NCBI RefSeq assembly: GCF_023650515.1
Contig: NZ_CP096016.1
Location: 986,513 to 1,050,512 of the forward strand
DNA from: Alkalimarinus coralli
GTDB taxonomy: Bacteria; Pseudomonadota; Gammaproteobacteria; Pseudomonadales; Oleiphilaceae
DNA: 64,000 nt
Reading direction: 5' to 3'
Position numbers and translations under genes: made by a program. Positions 36,132 through 46,009 of the stretch are shown in pieces (the first letter of the stretch is position 1; every line of letters starts with the position of its first letter). The notes under the pieces are model-generated. The model saw nothing but the letters and a program-made list of their open reading frames with translations. It was not told the DNA's origin and did not search any database.

Positions 36132-36465
36132 GGTCTGCTGATGGTTAACAATGATGCCTAGACTATACAAGACCCAAAGAGGTGGGTGAATTAGTTTTTT
36201 CAGCCAATAAGGAGATAGTGAGTCTTGCTCTGCCACAAATCAGCTAAGCTATTTAAGTCATTGAGTGAGCTTTAGGAGGTCGGTTTCAAAACTGTGAACC
36301 ATGTCTCGAAGTGACATTTCGTGACATTTGTTGACACAGATGATCTATAAAAGATTGAAATTAGGTGGAAAAATGATTTGTAAAATAAAGTGAAATAAAG
36401 CGTGTCCTTTCTCTTGAGTGTGACTGGATTGGGATCTGGTAATAGCTTCTTACAGTGAAATCAAT

Positions 36466-39069
36466 ATGACGCAGAATCATAATGTAGTTGACCTTGATAA
36501 ATTGAGAGCCGTTCCTGACGGCAGTAACTCTTCTGGCTCACTTCCTGCGCCCTTATCGAAGGTGCGGGATCTTGCAATTGGGCAGCTCAAGACATTGCTA
36601 CGCCAGCTATTCGACAATGCCGATGATGCTCTTTTTGAGTTGGCCGATAAAGCAGGTTCCAATGGCGAGCAGGCAAAGTACTTCGATGCGATGAGAGAAG
36701 TGCGACTTCAACGTAAGCAAATAGCGTTGCTGATGCTGCAATCTGTGGTCAGATCCTTTAATCAGGTAGGGCGCTACAAGCTCAGTGGCCTTACCAGTGC
36801 TGAAATGCCTTCCAGTGTTGACTCATTAAGTCTTGTTCAAAATGATGAGCTTGAAGAGCGAGTTGCGATTGAGGGAATGGTTAGCAAAACCCGAAGTGCT
36901 TGCGGCCAATCTATCGACCATTATGAAATTAGAGTGCAAACGCTTTTACCGCATACCAAGCTGGATCAGGCGCATACTCCAGCAAGTCCAGAAGTTCTTG
37001 TTCATAGTTTCGTGAATGGGTGTAAAGACTTGCAGGTGGATATTGAAGCAAAACTAATCGTATTTAAGCTATTTGAACGATATGTCTTAAACGATATTGA
37101 AAAAGTGTACAAACTGGTGAACCAGAAGCTTATTGATGATGGTGTTATGCCTGATCTTAAGCAAGTAAGGTCGAGCGAAAAGAGAACTGGAACCAGGTCA
37201 TCAAGCAATTACTCCCGTTCAAATCAAGCCGGGACGCAGGCTAATAATCGATCCAACCTGGTCGATGGTGATACGGGTGAAGTCATAGAAGAAGATAGTA
37301 ACTTATTTGAAAGCTTGCGAGAGATGCTTAACTCAAGAGGCAGCAGCCAACCTGGAAACATGGCGTATGCTGGTGGGAATGCCGCAGGTTCGACGGGCTA
37401 TACAGAGGTAAGCAGGGATCAGGTAGTATCGGTCTTATCTGATGTGCAGCAAGGCTTTTCCGTCCCTGAAGGGGAGGGCGGAGCGATTAGCGTTATGAAT
37501 TTCAGAGGTCTCCTGATTGATCAGATGGGGGCGTCGGGAATAGAAGAGCCAAAGCTCAAAAAGGTAGATGAAGATGTCATCAATCTGGTATCTATGCTGT
37601 TTGAGTTCATATTGGATGATCGTCAATTACAGCCAACAATGAAGGCGTTGATTGCGCGCCTACAGATCCCAATGCTGAAAGTTGCGATGCTGGATCGGAG
37701 TTTCTTCAATAAAGGAGGGCATCCGGCCCGGAAACTATTGAACGAGATCGCCAATGCGGCTATTGGCTGGAATGAGAAACCAGAAGGCTCGCGAGACCCT
37801 CTGAAAGAGAAAGTTGAAAGCATTGTTCAGCACCTGTTGGATGATTTTGACAATGACTTTAGTGTATTTGAGTCGCTGCTGTCGGAATTTACCCGGTTTC
37901 TTGATATCGAAAGTCGACGTGGCCAGCTTATAGAGCAAAGAACCCGTGATGCCGAAGAAGGAAAGGCAAGAAATGAGAGTGCAAAAGGCCTTGTTCAGCA
38001 GAGTATCGAACAGATTATTGCCAACAAAGATGTTCCCGAGTCAGCCTTAACACTGCTGGAAGATGGTTGGGGTCAGTATATGTCATTGACCTACCTGAAA
38101 CACGGAGAACAAAGTTCAGAGTGGGCGAGCGCTTTAACGGTGGCAGAAAATCTGGTTTGGAGTGTATGCCCAGATCAGAGCATGCCAGATGCCAGAAGCC
38201 ATTTGTTGTCACTTATTCCGGGCTTGCTTAAGCGCATTAGAGCAGGGCTGAGTGAATCTTCTTTTGACCAGTTTAAGGCCAGTGAGCTCCTTAAGTCGCT
38301 TGAAGGGTTGCATATCGATGCACTTCAGATGCTGGCCACTTCTGCTTCACCTTTGCGTGAAGATAGAGAGGCGTCAAAAGCTCAATCGTCGCCTTTTTCT
38401 GAATCGCTTAAGTCAGTAGACTCCGAGAATGAATTACATGAGCAGGGCGACCAGCGAGATGCAATAAATAGTAGCCTTGATTCGGTTCTGGATGACGTTG
38501 ATTCGATACTGAATGCGGTGGATGGGCAGGTTGAAACGCCAAGCACTAGCGAACCAGCCCGAAGCGAAGTCGCCCATGAAAAGCAGGCGGCCGAGGCTAT
38601 TGTTACTTCAAGTCATGACGTTACTTCAAGTCATGACGTTACTCCAGATCATACGGTTGTTTCAGACTCTGCAGCCAGCACAGATTCTGCTGTCGCCCCA
38701 GATTCTGCTGTCGCTTCAAGCGCTACAGTGACGCCAGATGAAGGGAATGCAGAGCCGGTAGTTAAAACAATTTCCGAAACTGCGATTGATGCCGTTGCGA
38801 CAGAGATGGTTGAGTCGTTACGCGTGGGATCTTGGCTTGAGTTTAATGAAGGCGACAAAGTTGTTCGATGCAAACTGGCAGCGCTGATTCGAGTCACTGG
38901 CAAATATATCTTTGTTGACCGCAGTGGAATTAAAATAGCGGACAAGAATAAACAGGAGCTGTTGCAGATGGCTCAGCAGGGGCAGGTTAACATCCTCAAT
39001 GATGGGTTGTTATTTGATCGTGCTCTTGAATCTGTGATTGGTAATTTGAGAAATAACCGACAGGACTAA
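36466..39069 (+). CDS. DUF1631 family protein with an internal hexapeptide repeat
   Basis: The 867-residue cytoplasmic protein matches the DUF1631 family in length and layout: a helical N-terminal half starting LRQLFDNADDALFELADKAG, a middle helical region (LDDRQLQPTMKALIARLQIP), and a C-terminal domain resembling PilZ folds (LRVGSWLEFNEG, FVDRSGIKIADKNKQ). The role is unknown; a link to cyclic-di-GMP is inference. Residues 713-760 form eight degenerate hexapeptides (VTSSHD, VTSSHD, VTPDHT, VVSDSA, ASTDSA, VAPDSA, VASSAT, VTPDEG), arising from 18-bp DNA duplications. This insert lies in a linker before the PilZ-like end. Confidence 0.8.
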   Translation: MTQNHNVVDLDKLRAVPDGSNSSGSLPAPLSKVRDLAIGQLKTLLRQLFDNADDALFELADKAGSNGEQAKYFDAMREVRLQRKQIALLMLQSVVRSFNQVGRYKLSGLTSAEMPSSVDSLSLVQNDELEERVAIEGMVSKTRSACGQSIDHYEIRVQTLLPHTKLDQAHTPASPEVLVHSFVNGCKDLQVDIEAKLIVFKLFERYVLNDIEKVYKLVNQKLIDDGVMPDLKQVRSSEKRTGTRSSSNYSRSNQAGTQANNRSNLVDGDTGEVIEEDSNLFESLREMLNSRGSSQPGNMAYAGGNAAGSTGYTEVSRDQVVSVLSDVQQGFSVPEGEGGAISVMNFRGLLIDQMGASGIEEPKLKKVDEDVINLVSMLFEFILDDRQLQPTMKALIARLQIPMLKVAMLDRSFFNKGGHPARKLLNEIANAAIGWNEKPEGSRDPLKEKVESIVQHLLDDFDNDFSVFESLLSEFTRFLDIESRRGQLIEQRTRDAEEGKARNESAKGLVQQSIEQIIANKDVPESALTLLEDGWGQYMSLTYLKHGEQSSEWASALTVAENLVWSVCPDQSMPDARSHLLSLIPGLLKRIRAGLSESSFDQFKASELLKSLEGLHIDALQMLATSASPLREDREASKAQSSPFSESLKSVDSENELHEQGDQRDAINSSLDSVLDDVDSILNAVDGQVETPSTSEPARSEVAHEKQAAEAIVTSSHDVTSSHDVTPDHTVVSDSAASTDSAVAPDSAVASSATVTPDEGNAEPVVKTISETAIDAVATEMVESLRVGSWLEFNEGDKVVRCKLAALIRVTGKYIFVDRSGIKIADKNKQELLQMAQQGQVNILNDGLLFDRALESVIGNLRNNRQD
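38602..38745 (+). repeat. In-frame 18-bp tandem array (eight hexapeptide units)
   Basis: The DNA has an 18-bp period: GTTACTTCAAGTCATGAC at 38602-38619 is repeated exactly at 38620-38637. A second cluster, AGATTCTGCTGTCGC(C/T), occurs at 38682-38699 and 38700-38717. Because the period is a multiple of three, the gene's frame is preserved. The peptides form an acidic, Ser/Val-rich linker. Confidence 0.9.
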
Positions 39070-39162
39070 TATTCACAAAAGAGCAGGTTTGGCATAGTTG
39101 ACGTTGATTGGTATGCCCAGTGTAAGGTGTTTACGGAGCTATTACGCGTGAAACCTGCTTTG

Positions 39163-39226
39163 CTTGTAATCCGCCTCCTTTGTAATACTGCTCCTTTGTA
39201 ATCCCTCCCCTTTGTAATACTATGGT
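39163..39226. repeat. 16-bp tandem array, four units
   Basis: Units start at 39163 (CTTGTAATCCGCCTCC), 39179 (TTTGTAATACTGCTCC), 39195 (TTTGTAATCCCTCCCC) and 39211 (TTTGTAATACTATGGT). The period is 16 bp with few changes. It lies between DUF1631 and ampD. Confidence 0.9.
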
Positions 39227-39267
39227 AGGTAATTACATAAAAGTCGCGAAGGGGTTGTTCTGTTGTT

Positions 39268-39945
39268 ATGGTTTATACAAGCACTAAAAGCCACGTTGCA
39301 AAAAACATGGCTAAAGCTGATAGATCTAAATCGATAGATCAGGTTCAAAGCAACGTATCGACTCCCGTCCGTGAAGGCATAACCGATGGTTGGCTAAACG
39401 GTGTAACACGTGTAGCGTCCCCTAATTTTAATCAACGCCCCGCCGATACTGAAATAAACTTGCTTGTCATACATAATATTAGTTTGCCTCCTGGGGAATA
39501 TGGGGGAGACCATATTGAACGCTTTTTTACCAATCAACTTGATCACTCTCTGCACCCATTTTTTAAAGAAATTGAAGGCCTTAAGGTTTCGTCTCACTTA
39601 CTGATTAAGCGAAACGGCGAGGTGGTTCAGTTTGTGCCGTTTAACCAACGAGCGTGGCATGCCGGTCTTTCAGTTTTTCAAACAGTGGAAAACTGCAACG
39701 ACTTTTCTATTGGTATTGAGCTTGAGGGCGAGGATGATGTTCCTTATACCAGTCACCAATACAGTGTACTAGCAGATATTACACGCAGTTTGATGGCCGA
39801 ATATCCAGCGATTAGTATGGATAGAATCGTAGGCCATCAACATATTTCACCAGGTAGAAAAACAGACCCTGGAGCAGCGTTTGACTGGACCGGGTATTTT
39901 GCGCAGGTAAGCGATGGGACAGGCGATGATTCCCGTGTTGTATAG
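39268..39945 (+). CDS. ampD: 1,6-anhydro-N-acetylmuramyl-L-alanine amidase AmpD
   Basis: The 225-residue zinc amidase cleaves the anhydro-muropeptide during cell wall recycling. Key parts are SPNFNQRPADTEINLLVIHNIS (zinc His), a central helix YGGDHIERFF, HLLIKRNGEVVQFVP, WHAGLS, and GHQHISPGRKTDPGAAFDW containing the catalytic and zinc His and Asp. It has an N-terminal extension of about 35 residues compared with ordinary AmpD; an internal ATG at 39307 would shorten it. AmpE follows 21 bp downstream. AmpD loss is known to derepress AmpC beta-lactamase in other species. Confidence 0.93.
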   Translation: MVYTSTKSHVAKNMAKADRSKSIDQVQSNVSTPVREGITDGWLNGVTRVASPNFNQRPADTEINLLVIHNISLPPGEYGGDHIERFFTNQLDHSLHPFFKEIEGLKVSSHLLIKRNGEVVQFVPFNQRAWHAGLSVFQTVENCNDFSIGIELEGEDDVPYTSHQYSVLADITRSLMAEYPAISMDRIVGHQHISPGRKTDPGAAFDWTGYFAQVSDGTGDDSRVV

Positions 39946-39966
39946 TCAACAAGCGGAGAACTGGTG

Positions 39967-40851
39967 ATGAGTCTTGTTGCGCTGCTGATAAGTTATTTTC
40001 TTCAACAAAAGCTGGACTTGCCGTTGAGTGTTTGGTTTGACAGGATGACACTGCAAGTTTTAAGGCCTAAGCAGTTCTCGATGATGGCGAAATCTTCAAC
40101 TGCGGCTTTCGCTGTGTTGATGCTTATCCTGTCGGCTTATTTCTTCTTTTTTTATCTGCTGTTTTTTCTTATCGATGATGAGTTCTGGAATATTCCTTCG
40201 CTGCTGTTGCAGATCTTCGTTTTGCTATTGTTGCTAGGTTCCAATGGGTTTAAGGAAAAGCTGGAGCTTTATTTGCGTGCGTGGAGGAAAGGGGACTTTG
40301 AGTCTGCGGGGGCTATGCATATGGCGCTCTCTCGCGCGAATAAGCGCCGTTTACGCAGCCCGGTATTAATGCAAAATGATGTATCCAGCGCGCTTTTGTA
40401 CCACAACTTTAACCGCTTTTTTATGGTCATGTTTTGGTTTATGGTGGCTGGTCCCGCGTTTGCTATTGTGGTGAGGGTGGCAAATATTCTGGCTCAACAC
40501 TCATCTCACAAGTTAAAAGTTATGGCGGTAAAAGTGTCCTGGGTTGCGGAGTGGTTTCCTGCCAGATTGTTGGCGTTAAGCTTTGCGCTTATGGGTGACT
40601 TCAAGAATACGATTCGCCAGTGCACTCTAAACTTCGCAGACTTTTCTACTGAGACAGCAACAGTGTTAAAGCGCTCGGCGTCGAGCGCACTGGATGGCCT
40701 TAATGTTAGAACGGAGGTTCACTCTGGTATGGGGCGAGATGCCCTCATCGATAACGGTTCGAAGGGAATTGAAGGTGTCCGAGGGTTGCTAAGCAGGAGT
40801 ATGGTTCTCTGGCTAGGCCTTTTTGCCATTGCTGTTATCACTACGGTTTAA
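39967..40851 (+). CDS. ampE: AmpE regulatory membrane protein
   Basis: The 294-residue membrane protein follows ampD as in many gammaproteobacteria. It has four hydrophobic segments (for example FAVLMLILSAYFFFFYLLFF near residues 50-70 and a final LGLFAIAVITTV) separated by a cytoplasmic loop (residues about 100-145). The family block at YLRAWRKGDFESA supports the assignment. AmpE is thought to sense cell wall recycling; the exact role is unclear. The ATG at 39967 is used rather than an adjacent GTG. The stop overlaps that of syd by four bases. Confidence 0.88.
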   Translation: MSLVALLISYFLQQKLDLPLSVWFDRMTLQVLRPKQFSMMAKSSTAAFAVLMLILSAYFFFFYLLFFLIDDEFWNIPSLLLQIFVLLLLLGSNGFKEKLELYLRAWRKGDFESAGAMHMALSRANKRRLRSPVLMQNDVSSALLYHNFNRFFMVMFWFMVAGPAFAIVVRVANILAQHSSHKLKVMAVKVSWVAEWFPARLLALSFALMGDFKNTIRQCTLNFADFSTETATVLKRSASSALDGLNVRTEVHSGMGRDALIDNGSKGIEGVRGLLSRSMVLWLGLFAIAVITTV

Positions 40852-41441
40852 CCGTTATATGCTTTAAGCGTCGGCGTTACGCTACCGAGAAATGCCTCCA
40901 AGTCAGTGGCTATTGTTTGATGTGCTGCGAAGCCGGGCTTTTCCAGAACAATATTTCCGCTCGCATTATCTATTGCGATTATTTGATCATCCTGTGTGCA
41001 GCCGATAAATAACGTCAGCGGCAGGCGATTTTTCTTCTTGGCAAAAGCGTGGCCCAGCAAGTTCTGCTTGAGCATCTCTTCGTCTTGTGAGTTCCATATC
41101 TGAATGAGGCTCATCTCTCCGGTTTCATGAGATACGACGATACCATCAGACCAATAGTGCCCGTAATAACGGTTGATATCAGGGTGGAATGTTGTTTCCA
41201 ATGCGCCTTCCAGCGCTGAAAAAATTCTGCTCTCACCTCTAACGGCAGGTTTCCATTGTACCAAACCGTGATTGTCAGGGGTTGGGTCTACGATGCATTC
41301 AGATGTCCAGTTTTTATCCCACTCCACTTTTGGCAGGGAGAGATCAATTTTCAGTGAAAGCGCAATAAAGCGATCAAGTAATGACTCAATAGCCTTTATT
41401 GAAGGCGCTGGATTAGAGCGTGGGGAAGGTGTTGTTGACAT
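40848..41441 (-). CDS. syd: SecY-interacting protein Syd
   Basis: The 197-residue soluble protein matches Syd, which binds the SecY translocation channel. Family features include WDKNWTSECI, VQWKPAVR, FSALEGALETTFHPDINRYYGHYWSDGI and LKQNLLGHAFAKKKNRLPLTLFIG, then a final FLGSVTPTLK. It is about 15 residues longer than the E. coli protein, mostly at the Pro-rich N-terminus. It is convergent with ampE and lies upstream of mak on the same strand. Confidence 0.88.
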   Translation of the reverse strand: MSTTPSPRSNPAPSIKAIESLLDRFIALSLKIDLSLPKVEWDKNWTSECIVDPTPDNHGLVQWKPAVRGESRIFSALEGALETTFHPDINRYYGHYWSDGIVVSHETGEMSLIQIWNSQDEEMLKQNLLGHAFAKKKNRLPLTLFIGCTQDDQIIAIDNASGNIVLEKPGFAAHQTIATDLEAFLGSVTPTLKAYNG

Positions 41442-41495
41442 AAATAGTTATATATCCAGGCTGTATATGTTTTTTTCGGACTCTTTAACTCGCGG

Positions 41496-42422
41496 TTAAT
41501 CAATTTTTACGCTATAGCTATTAGCCTCATCCAGGGTCCATAGCCACGCAGCACCTCTGACACCGCTTGAGTCGCCATACTGCGCTTTTAGTAGCTGAGT
41601 ATTGACCTTATCTGAAAACACATAAGATGACCACGCTTGTTTAACAGGGAGATAGAGAGAATCAATATTAGACATCCCTCCACCCAACACGATAGCATCG
41701 GGGTCTAGCAGGTTGATTACGGTCGAAAGGGAGCGAGCCAGCCGGTCAACATAATACTTGAACGCAGTGCTGGCCAGTTTATCGTCAGGGAGTGATGCTA
41801 TTATTTTTTCTGGCGGTAGATCCTGCCCTCCTTGAGAGATATAGCTGTGTTTAAAGCCAGGCCCAGACAAATAAGTTTCAATGCAGCCAGATTTTCCACA
41901 GTAGCAGGGGGGAAGTGGCAGGTCATGTGCATTTTGCCAGGGGAGCGGGTTATGCCCCCATTCACCGGTTATTGCGTTGGGTCCACTTAAGAGCGTTTTG
42001 TTGACCGATATTCCGCCACCTACACCGGTACCTAAAATCACCCCAAAAACAGTGTTGTAAGATTCGGCGATGCCGTCACTTGCTTCAGATAGTGTAAAGC
42101 AATCAGCATCATTGGCTATACGAACGGGACGTGAGAGCTTTGCTTCCAAATCGTTTTTTAGATTTTGGCCGATTAAACAGACGGAGTTGGCATTTTTAAC
42201 CCGACCATGGTCAGGTGATAATGTGCCGGGTATGCCAATACCCACAGTGCCCTTTGTAGCTAGACGTGTTTCTGCATCAAAGATCAAACAGGTTAGTGCA
42301 TTGAGCGTTTCGTGATAGTCGTTCTGTGGGGTGGCAATTCGCTTCCGAAATACTTCTTTATTGTCAGGCGCCAGTGCTATCAGCTCTATTTTGGTGCCTC
42401 CTAGGTCAATACCTAAGCGCAT
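41496..42422 (-). CDS. mak: Fructokinase, ROK family (Mak-like)
   Basis: The 308-residue sugar kinase has the N-terminal ATP-binding start LGIDLGGTKIELIAL, the sugar- and metal-binding NDADCFTLSEA, GVILGTGVGGGI, and the zinc motif CYCGKSGCIETYLSGPG. The GEWGHNPLPW segment and overall sequence resemble E. coli Mak (fructokinase) closely; I infer fructose as the main substrate, though ROK enzymes are often broad. It is transcribed away from the chemoreceptor and toward syd, separated by 55 bp. Confidence 0.88.
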   Translation of the reverse strand: MRLGIDLGGTKIELIALAPDNKEVFRKRIATPQNDYHETLNALTCLIFDAETRLATKGTVGIGIPGTLSPDHGRVKNANSVCLIGQNLKNDLEAKLSRPVRIANDADCFTLSEASDGIAESYNTVFGVILGTGVGGGISVNKTLLSGPNAITGEWGHNPLPWQNAHDLPLPPCYCGKSGCIETYLSGPGFKHSYISQGGQDLPPEKIIASLPDDKLASTAFKYYVDRLARSLSTVINLLDPDAIVLGGGMSNIDSLYLPVKQAWSSYVFSDKVNTQLLKAQYGDSSGVRGAAWLWTLDEANSYSVKID

Positions 42423-42698
42423 GCAGGTAGCTCCTGAATCTCGACATTATTTTTTATAATTAATTTATGATCAAAAACGTTACTTACAAAATGAAATAAA
42501 AAATGCATTAACCGTTACCTGTTGTAGCCGATACTATAACCAGGGCACGAGTGACAGCAGATTAAAATGTTGAATTTCTTGAGATGTGCTGCACTTTTCG
42601 ATATTTAAGCTAGAATTACTAAAAATATCAAACGCTAATAAGAATAAGCCGATAAAACGATTGAAGAGTTGATTCTGTTCACTTGTTGGAGAATATGT

Positions 42699-44729
42699 GT
42701 GAAAAATCTGTTGTTGCCTGCAATGGCGTTGATGAACAGACTGACTTACGTTTATAAATTTACCCTCATCAGTGTGCTGTGGCTAATCCCCATTGGAGGA
42801 CTGACTTACATGCTGGTTAGTCAGTTAAATGAATCAATTAGCCAGGTTGCCAATGAAGTGGATGGTTTAAAAGCCTACCATTCGTCATACATGATTGTGC
42901 AAGAGGCGATAAACTACCGTGACTATCGCACGGTTTCAAAGTTGCGCCCGATTGAAGGTCTTGATGAAACGTCGTTAAAGATTCGTAAGAATATATCCGC
43001 ATTAATCTCAGATTTGGACGAAATGGAGTTTGAGTTTGACTTAAATGGTGATCTGAAAAATCAGGTCTCGGGACTGGCTGCTGACTGGAAGCGAATGGCA
43101 GTAGAAGACAGTTTCGAAAATGACTTTGGTAATCAGTTCAAGTATTACGATGCCTTTGTAGAAAAATCACGCAATTTGGTCGCAACCTCAATGCAAGTGT
43201 CTGGGCTTGCGCAGGACTCATCCAGAGATATTCAGCTTTTGTTGGAGCTATCAAGTGGGTCAGTTATCGATGCCAAAGAGGTGCTGGGGAAAGCAAGAAG
43301 TATCGGTATCTTTGCGTTGAATGATGGGACGGTCAACTACACGATGAGTGACCTGCTGAACGAGATTTTTGATCGTTTGACAAGCGTTAACACGTCATTG
43401 GAGCCCTCTCTGGAAGTTGCTCTAAAGGCGAGCACTGAGGTTGAATCTAAGCTGAGTGCTCATGCTGAAGAGATCAAGGGAAGTCTTATTGTGGTGCAGG
43501 ATAGCGTAGACCTGGACATTATCACGCCCATGAGACTTGAGAAACCATGGAGAGATTTTGATTCGCTGGTTTCGGCAGAAATTGGCAAATTCACCGCGTT
43601 TAATGAACGCCTGCTTGATTATGTAGCGAATACGCTTGAAAACCGCTTGGCAGAAGAAACCAGGGCCCGGATGGTGATGTTCATTGTACTGGGGTTACTG
43701 CTGGCGGTGATTGTGTACCTTTATATGGGCTTCTCGGTATCAGTTAGAACCACCATCGCGAGTTTTACCAGTGCTGCACGCAAAGTTGCTAGCGGGGATC
43801 TGACGGTGAGTCTGGAGAAATATACCCATGACGAAATGGGCGAGCTGACCACTGAATTTAACAATATGACTGATAAAATGAGGCAGCTTATCCAGGTGGT
43901 AACTGGTACAACAGCTGATGTCGATCATCAGGCGCAAAGAGTGAATGTCACTGCCGTATCCAATAGTACCGCTGTGCAGAAGCAGATGTACGAAACTGCC
44001 CAAATATCAGAAGCGATGCACCAAATGGTTGATACTGTTCAGGAAGTGGCTTCAGCGTCACAGACAGTGTCTGATGCAGCGATGGGGGCGGATACAGAAG
44101 CCAACAACGGCAAATTGGTGGTTGATGAGACGCTAACCTCAATTGACCATCTTTCTAAAGAGATCAAGCGTTCGGTTGATACCATTAATCGCGTAAGCAA
44201 AGATAGCGAAGATATCAGCCAGGTTATGGTAGAAATCAGGGCCATTGCAGAGCAAACCAATCTGCTTGCGCTAAATGCGGCTATTGAGGCGGCAAGAGCG
44301 GGGGAGCAAGGTAGGGGGTTTGCGGTTGTTGCTGACGAGGTGAGAACCTTGTCCCAAAGAACTCAAAAGTCGACGGAAGAGATCGAGTCGATGATCGAAC
44401 GTTTACAGAAAGGGGTTAAAGAGGCAGTGAGCTCTATGCAGAGCAGCCATACAACGACAGACGTGACCGTAGAACAGTCCAGTAAGGTCTCTGAAGCGTT
44501 GGTCAGCATTGCTTCAAGTATATCGTCAATTGTTGATATGAGCCATCAGATAGCCAGTGCTGCAGAAGAGCAAAGTGCGGTGGCGACCAATATTGATAAT
44601 AATGTCAAACTGATTTCTGATTTGGGGCAGGAGACTGCTGACAACGCCAACGATACATTGAGTGCAAGTAAAGAGATGTCGGGGCTTACCGGTTCGTTAC
44701 AGGCGGTAGTGGGTACCTTTAAAATTTAG
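42699..44729 (+). CDS. Methyl-accepting chemotaxis protein
   Basis: The 676-residue chemoreceptor has a first membrane helix near residues 20-40, a long periplasmic sensor of about 280 residues (all helical), a second membrane helix ([21 protein letters not shown]), a HAMP domain, and the signalling domain with the hairpin tip [35 protein letters not shown]. The long helical sensor suggests a bimodular (HBM-like) ligand domain. The GTG at 42699 is chosen because GGAG lies seven bases before it; a frame beginning 30 bp upstream is not preceded by a ribosome-binding site. No CheR-binding pentapeptide is seen at the C-terminus. Confidence 0.92.
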   Translation: MKNLLLPAMALMNRLTYVYKFTLISVLWLIPIGGLTYMLVSQLNESISQVANEVDGLKAYHSSYMIVQEAINYRDYRTVSKLRPIEGLDETSLKIRKNISALISDLDEMEFEFDLNGDLKNQVSGLAADWKRMAVEDSFENDFGNQFKYYDAFVEKSRNLVATSMQVSGLAQDSSRDIQLLLELSSGSVIDAKEVLGKARSIGIFALNDGTVNYTMSDLLNEIFDRLTSVNTSLEPSLEVALKASTEVESKLSAHAEEIKGSLIVVQDSVDLDIITPMRLEKPWRDFDSLVSAEIGKFTAFNERLLDYVANTLENRLAEETRARMVMFIVLGLLLAVIVYLYMGFSVSVRTTIASFTSAARKVASGDLTVSLEKYTHDEMGELTTEFNNMTDKMRQLIQVVTGTTADVDHQAQRVNVTAVSNSTAVQKQMYETAQISEAMHQMVDTVQEVASASQTVSDAAMGADTEANNGKLVVDETLTSIDHLSKEIKRSVDTINRVSKDSEDISQVMVEIRAIAEQTNLLALNAAIEAARAGEQGRGFAVVADEVRTLSQRTQKSTEEIESMIERLQKGVKEAVSSMQSSHTTTDVTVEQSSKVSEALVSIASSISSIVDMSHQIASAAEEQSAVATNIDNNVKLISDLGQETADNANDTLSASKEMSGLTGSLQAVVGTFKI

Positions 44730-44747
44730 GCCAATTTGCCAACTAAA

Positions 44748-44778
44748 AAACAGCGCTGCTTGGTGATCATCGCTGTTT
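44748..44778 (+). terminator. Possible terminator after the chemoreceptor
   Basis: AAACAGCG (44748-44755) pairs with CGCTGTTT (44771-44778). The tail is only moderately T-rich, so the call is weak. Confidence 0.45.
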
Positions 44779-44958
44779 GTTAATATTGAATTAACACAAA
44801 TTATCTGAATTAGCTCTAGCGCTTATTGTTTAGATGTATAGAGTTAAATAATACTCTTGTGAATAGCGTTGAGGAGGGGGCTAATAGCTGCCTGGATTTT
44901 TGGAAGTCTGTATGCAGTAATAAAGGAATAAACCTATTCAGCTTCACAAATAGCTTCC

Positions 44959-45912
44959 TTAAAATCTTCTTTTTACTTCTTCTAGTAGAAATAGATTTGT
45001 GGGGAACTTACGGTTATTTTGCTGTGCTATCTGTTCAATATAGCCATTGATATATTCGATTTCGGTTTGTTTTCCTGCTCGAACATCTTGCAGCATTGAA
45101 GAAATGTTTTGATGCGTTTTTTTTATGACATCGATGACCTTTGACTGGAGCTCAGACGCGCTTACGGTTACGCCGTTGACTAGCATGGCCTCTGAAAGTT
45201 CATTGCAGAGTGGCGTTATATTGGAGTCAAATAGTGTTTGTCCGATTAACTCGCCATTTTTACAATCTAACAAGGCGGTGAAAGGGTTGATCGCGCAGTT
45301 GATTGCTAACTTAAGCCACAGTTTCTCCCATATATTATCACTACTGGATACGTTGAGGCCTGAACTTGAGAGGAGAGCTGATAGCTTTTCGGCATCGAGC
45401 TGGCTTTGTTTGTTTGATATTGGGCCTACCCAGGTTTCTCCCTTGCCCGCATAAATAACCGTTTGTTTGTCAGGGCGGTTGGCACCTTCGGTTGTGGATG
45501 CGGCATAAACCGTGTTGTTGAATAGTAATTGAGTCACTTCCTGTTGGCTGCCCATGCCATTCTGAAAAAGCACGATACGACTTGATGGTATTATTCTACT
45601 TGTCAATTGTTGCACCGCCTTCAGTGTGTCGTAGCTCTTGGTAAACACTAAGAGTGTATCGATTGGGGTGTCATTAAGAGAGAAGGGGGTACCGTCTTCC
45701 CAAGGCAAGGTGCTGGAACCTTCGCAAGGCAAGGTAATTGTCGTTGCCTCATTCTGATTTATAAATTGAAACGAATGGTGCTTGGGGGAGAGAGATTTAT
45801 TCACATCTGGTTTGACTAGCAGGATGACTTCATTATCGTGCGAAAGCTTTGCTGCCCATAAACTGCCAAGTGCCCCGGGCCCGAGTATATGAATAGTGGG
45901 TTTATCTGCCAT
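44959..45912 (-). CDS. panE: 2-dehydropantoate 2-reductase (ApbA/PanE)
   Basis: The 317-residue enzyme reduces ketopantoate to pantoate with NADPH for coenzyme A synthesis. It begins with the nucleotide-binding HILGPGALGSLWAA (Gly-rich loop), and has VLFQNGMGS, TTEGANRPD and WEKLWLKLAINCAINPFTALL, which hold the family's catalytic Lys and Asn. The C-terminal SSMLQDVRAGKQTEIEYINGYI is the conserved substrate block. The ATG coding MADKPT is preferred. It lies 98 bp after the valS stop on the same strand. Confidence 0.92.
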   Translation of the reverse strand: MADKPTIHILGPGALGSLWAAKLSHDNEVILLVKPDVNKSLSPKHHSFQFINQNEATTITLPCEGSSTLPWEDGTPFSLNDTPIDTLLVFTKSYDTLKAVQQLTSRIIPSSRIVLFQNGMGSQQEVTQLLFNNTVYAASTTEGANRPDKQTVIYAGKGETWVGPISNKQSQLDAEKLSALLSSSGLNVSSSDNIWEKLWLKLAINCAINPFTALLDCKNGELIGQTLFDSNITPLCNELSEAMLVNGVTVSASELQSKVIDVIKKTHQNISSMLQDVRAGKQTEIEYINGYIEQIAQQNNRKFPTNLFLLEEVKRRF

Positions 45913-45977
45913 AGTTCTGTTTAACAATGAGTGGGAAGGGTAAATGACGTTGGAGGCTGGCAGGGAGGGAAAATAGA

Positions 45978-46002
45978 CAGGGTGGGTTTTTTGCCCACCC
46001 TG
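45978..46002 (-). terminator. Candidate terminator after valS
   Basis: CAGGGTGGG (45978-45986) and CCCACCCTG (45994-46002) form a nine-pair hairpin just past the valS stop. Downstream on the minus strand the sequence is T-rich. Confidence 0.65.
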
Positions 46003-46009
46003 GTATGGG

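Noticed and set aside
44826-45050. Possible 74-residue frame after the chemoreceptor
   Set aside because: It overlaps the panE end on the opposite strand and its hydrophobic stretch is explained by A+T-rich sequence; no ribosome-binding site.
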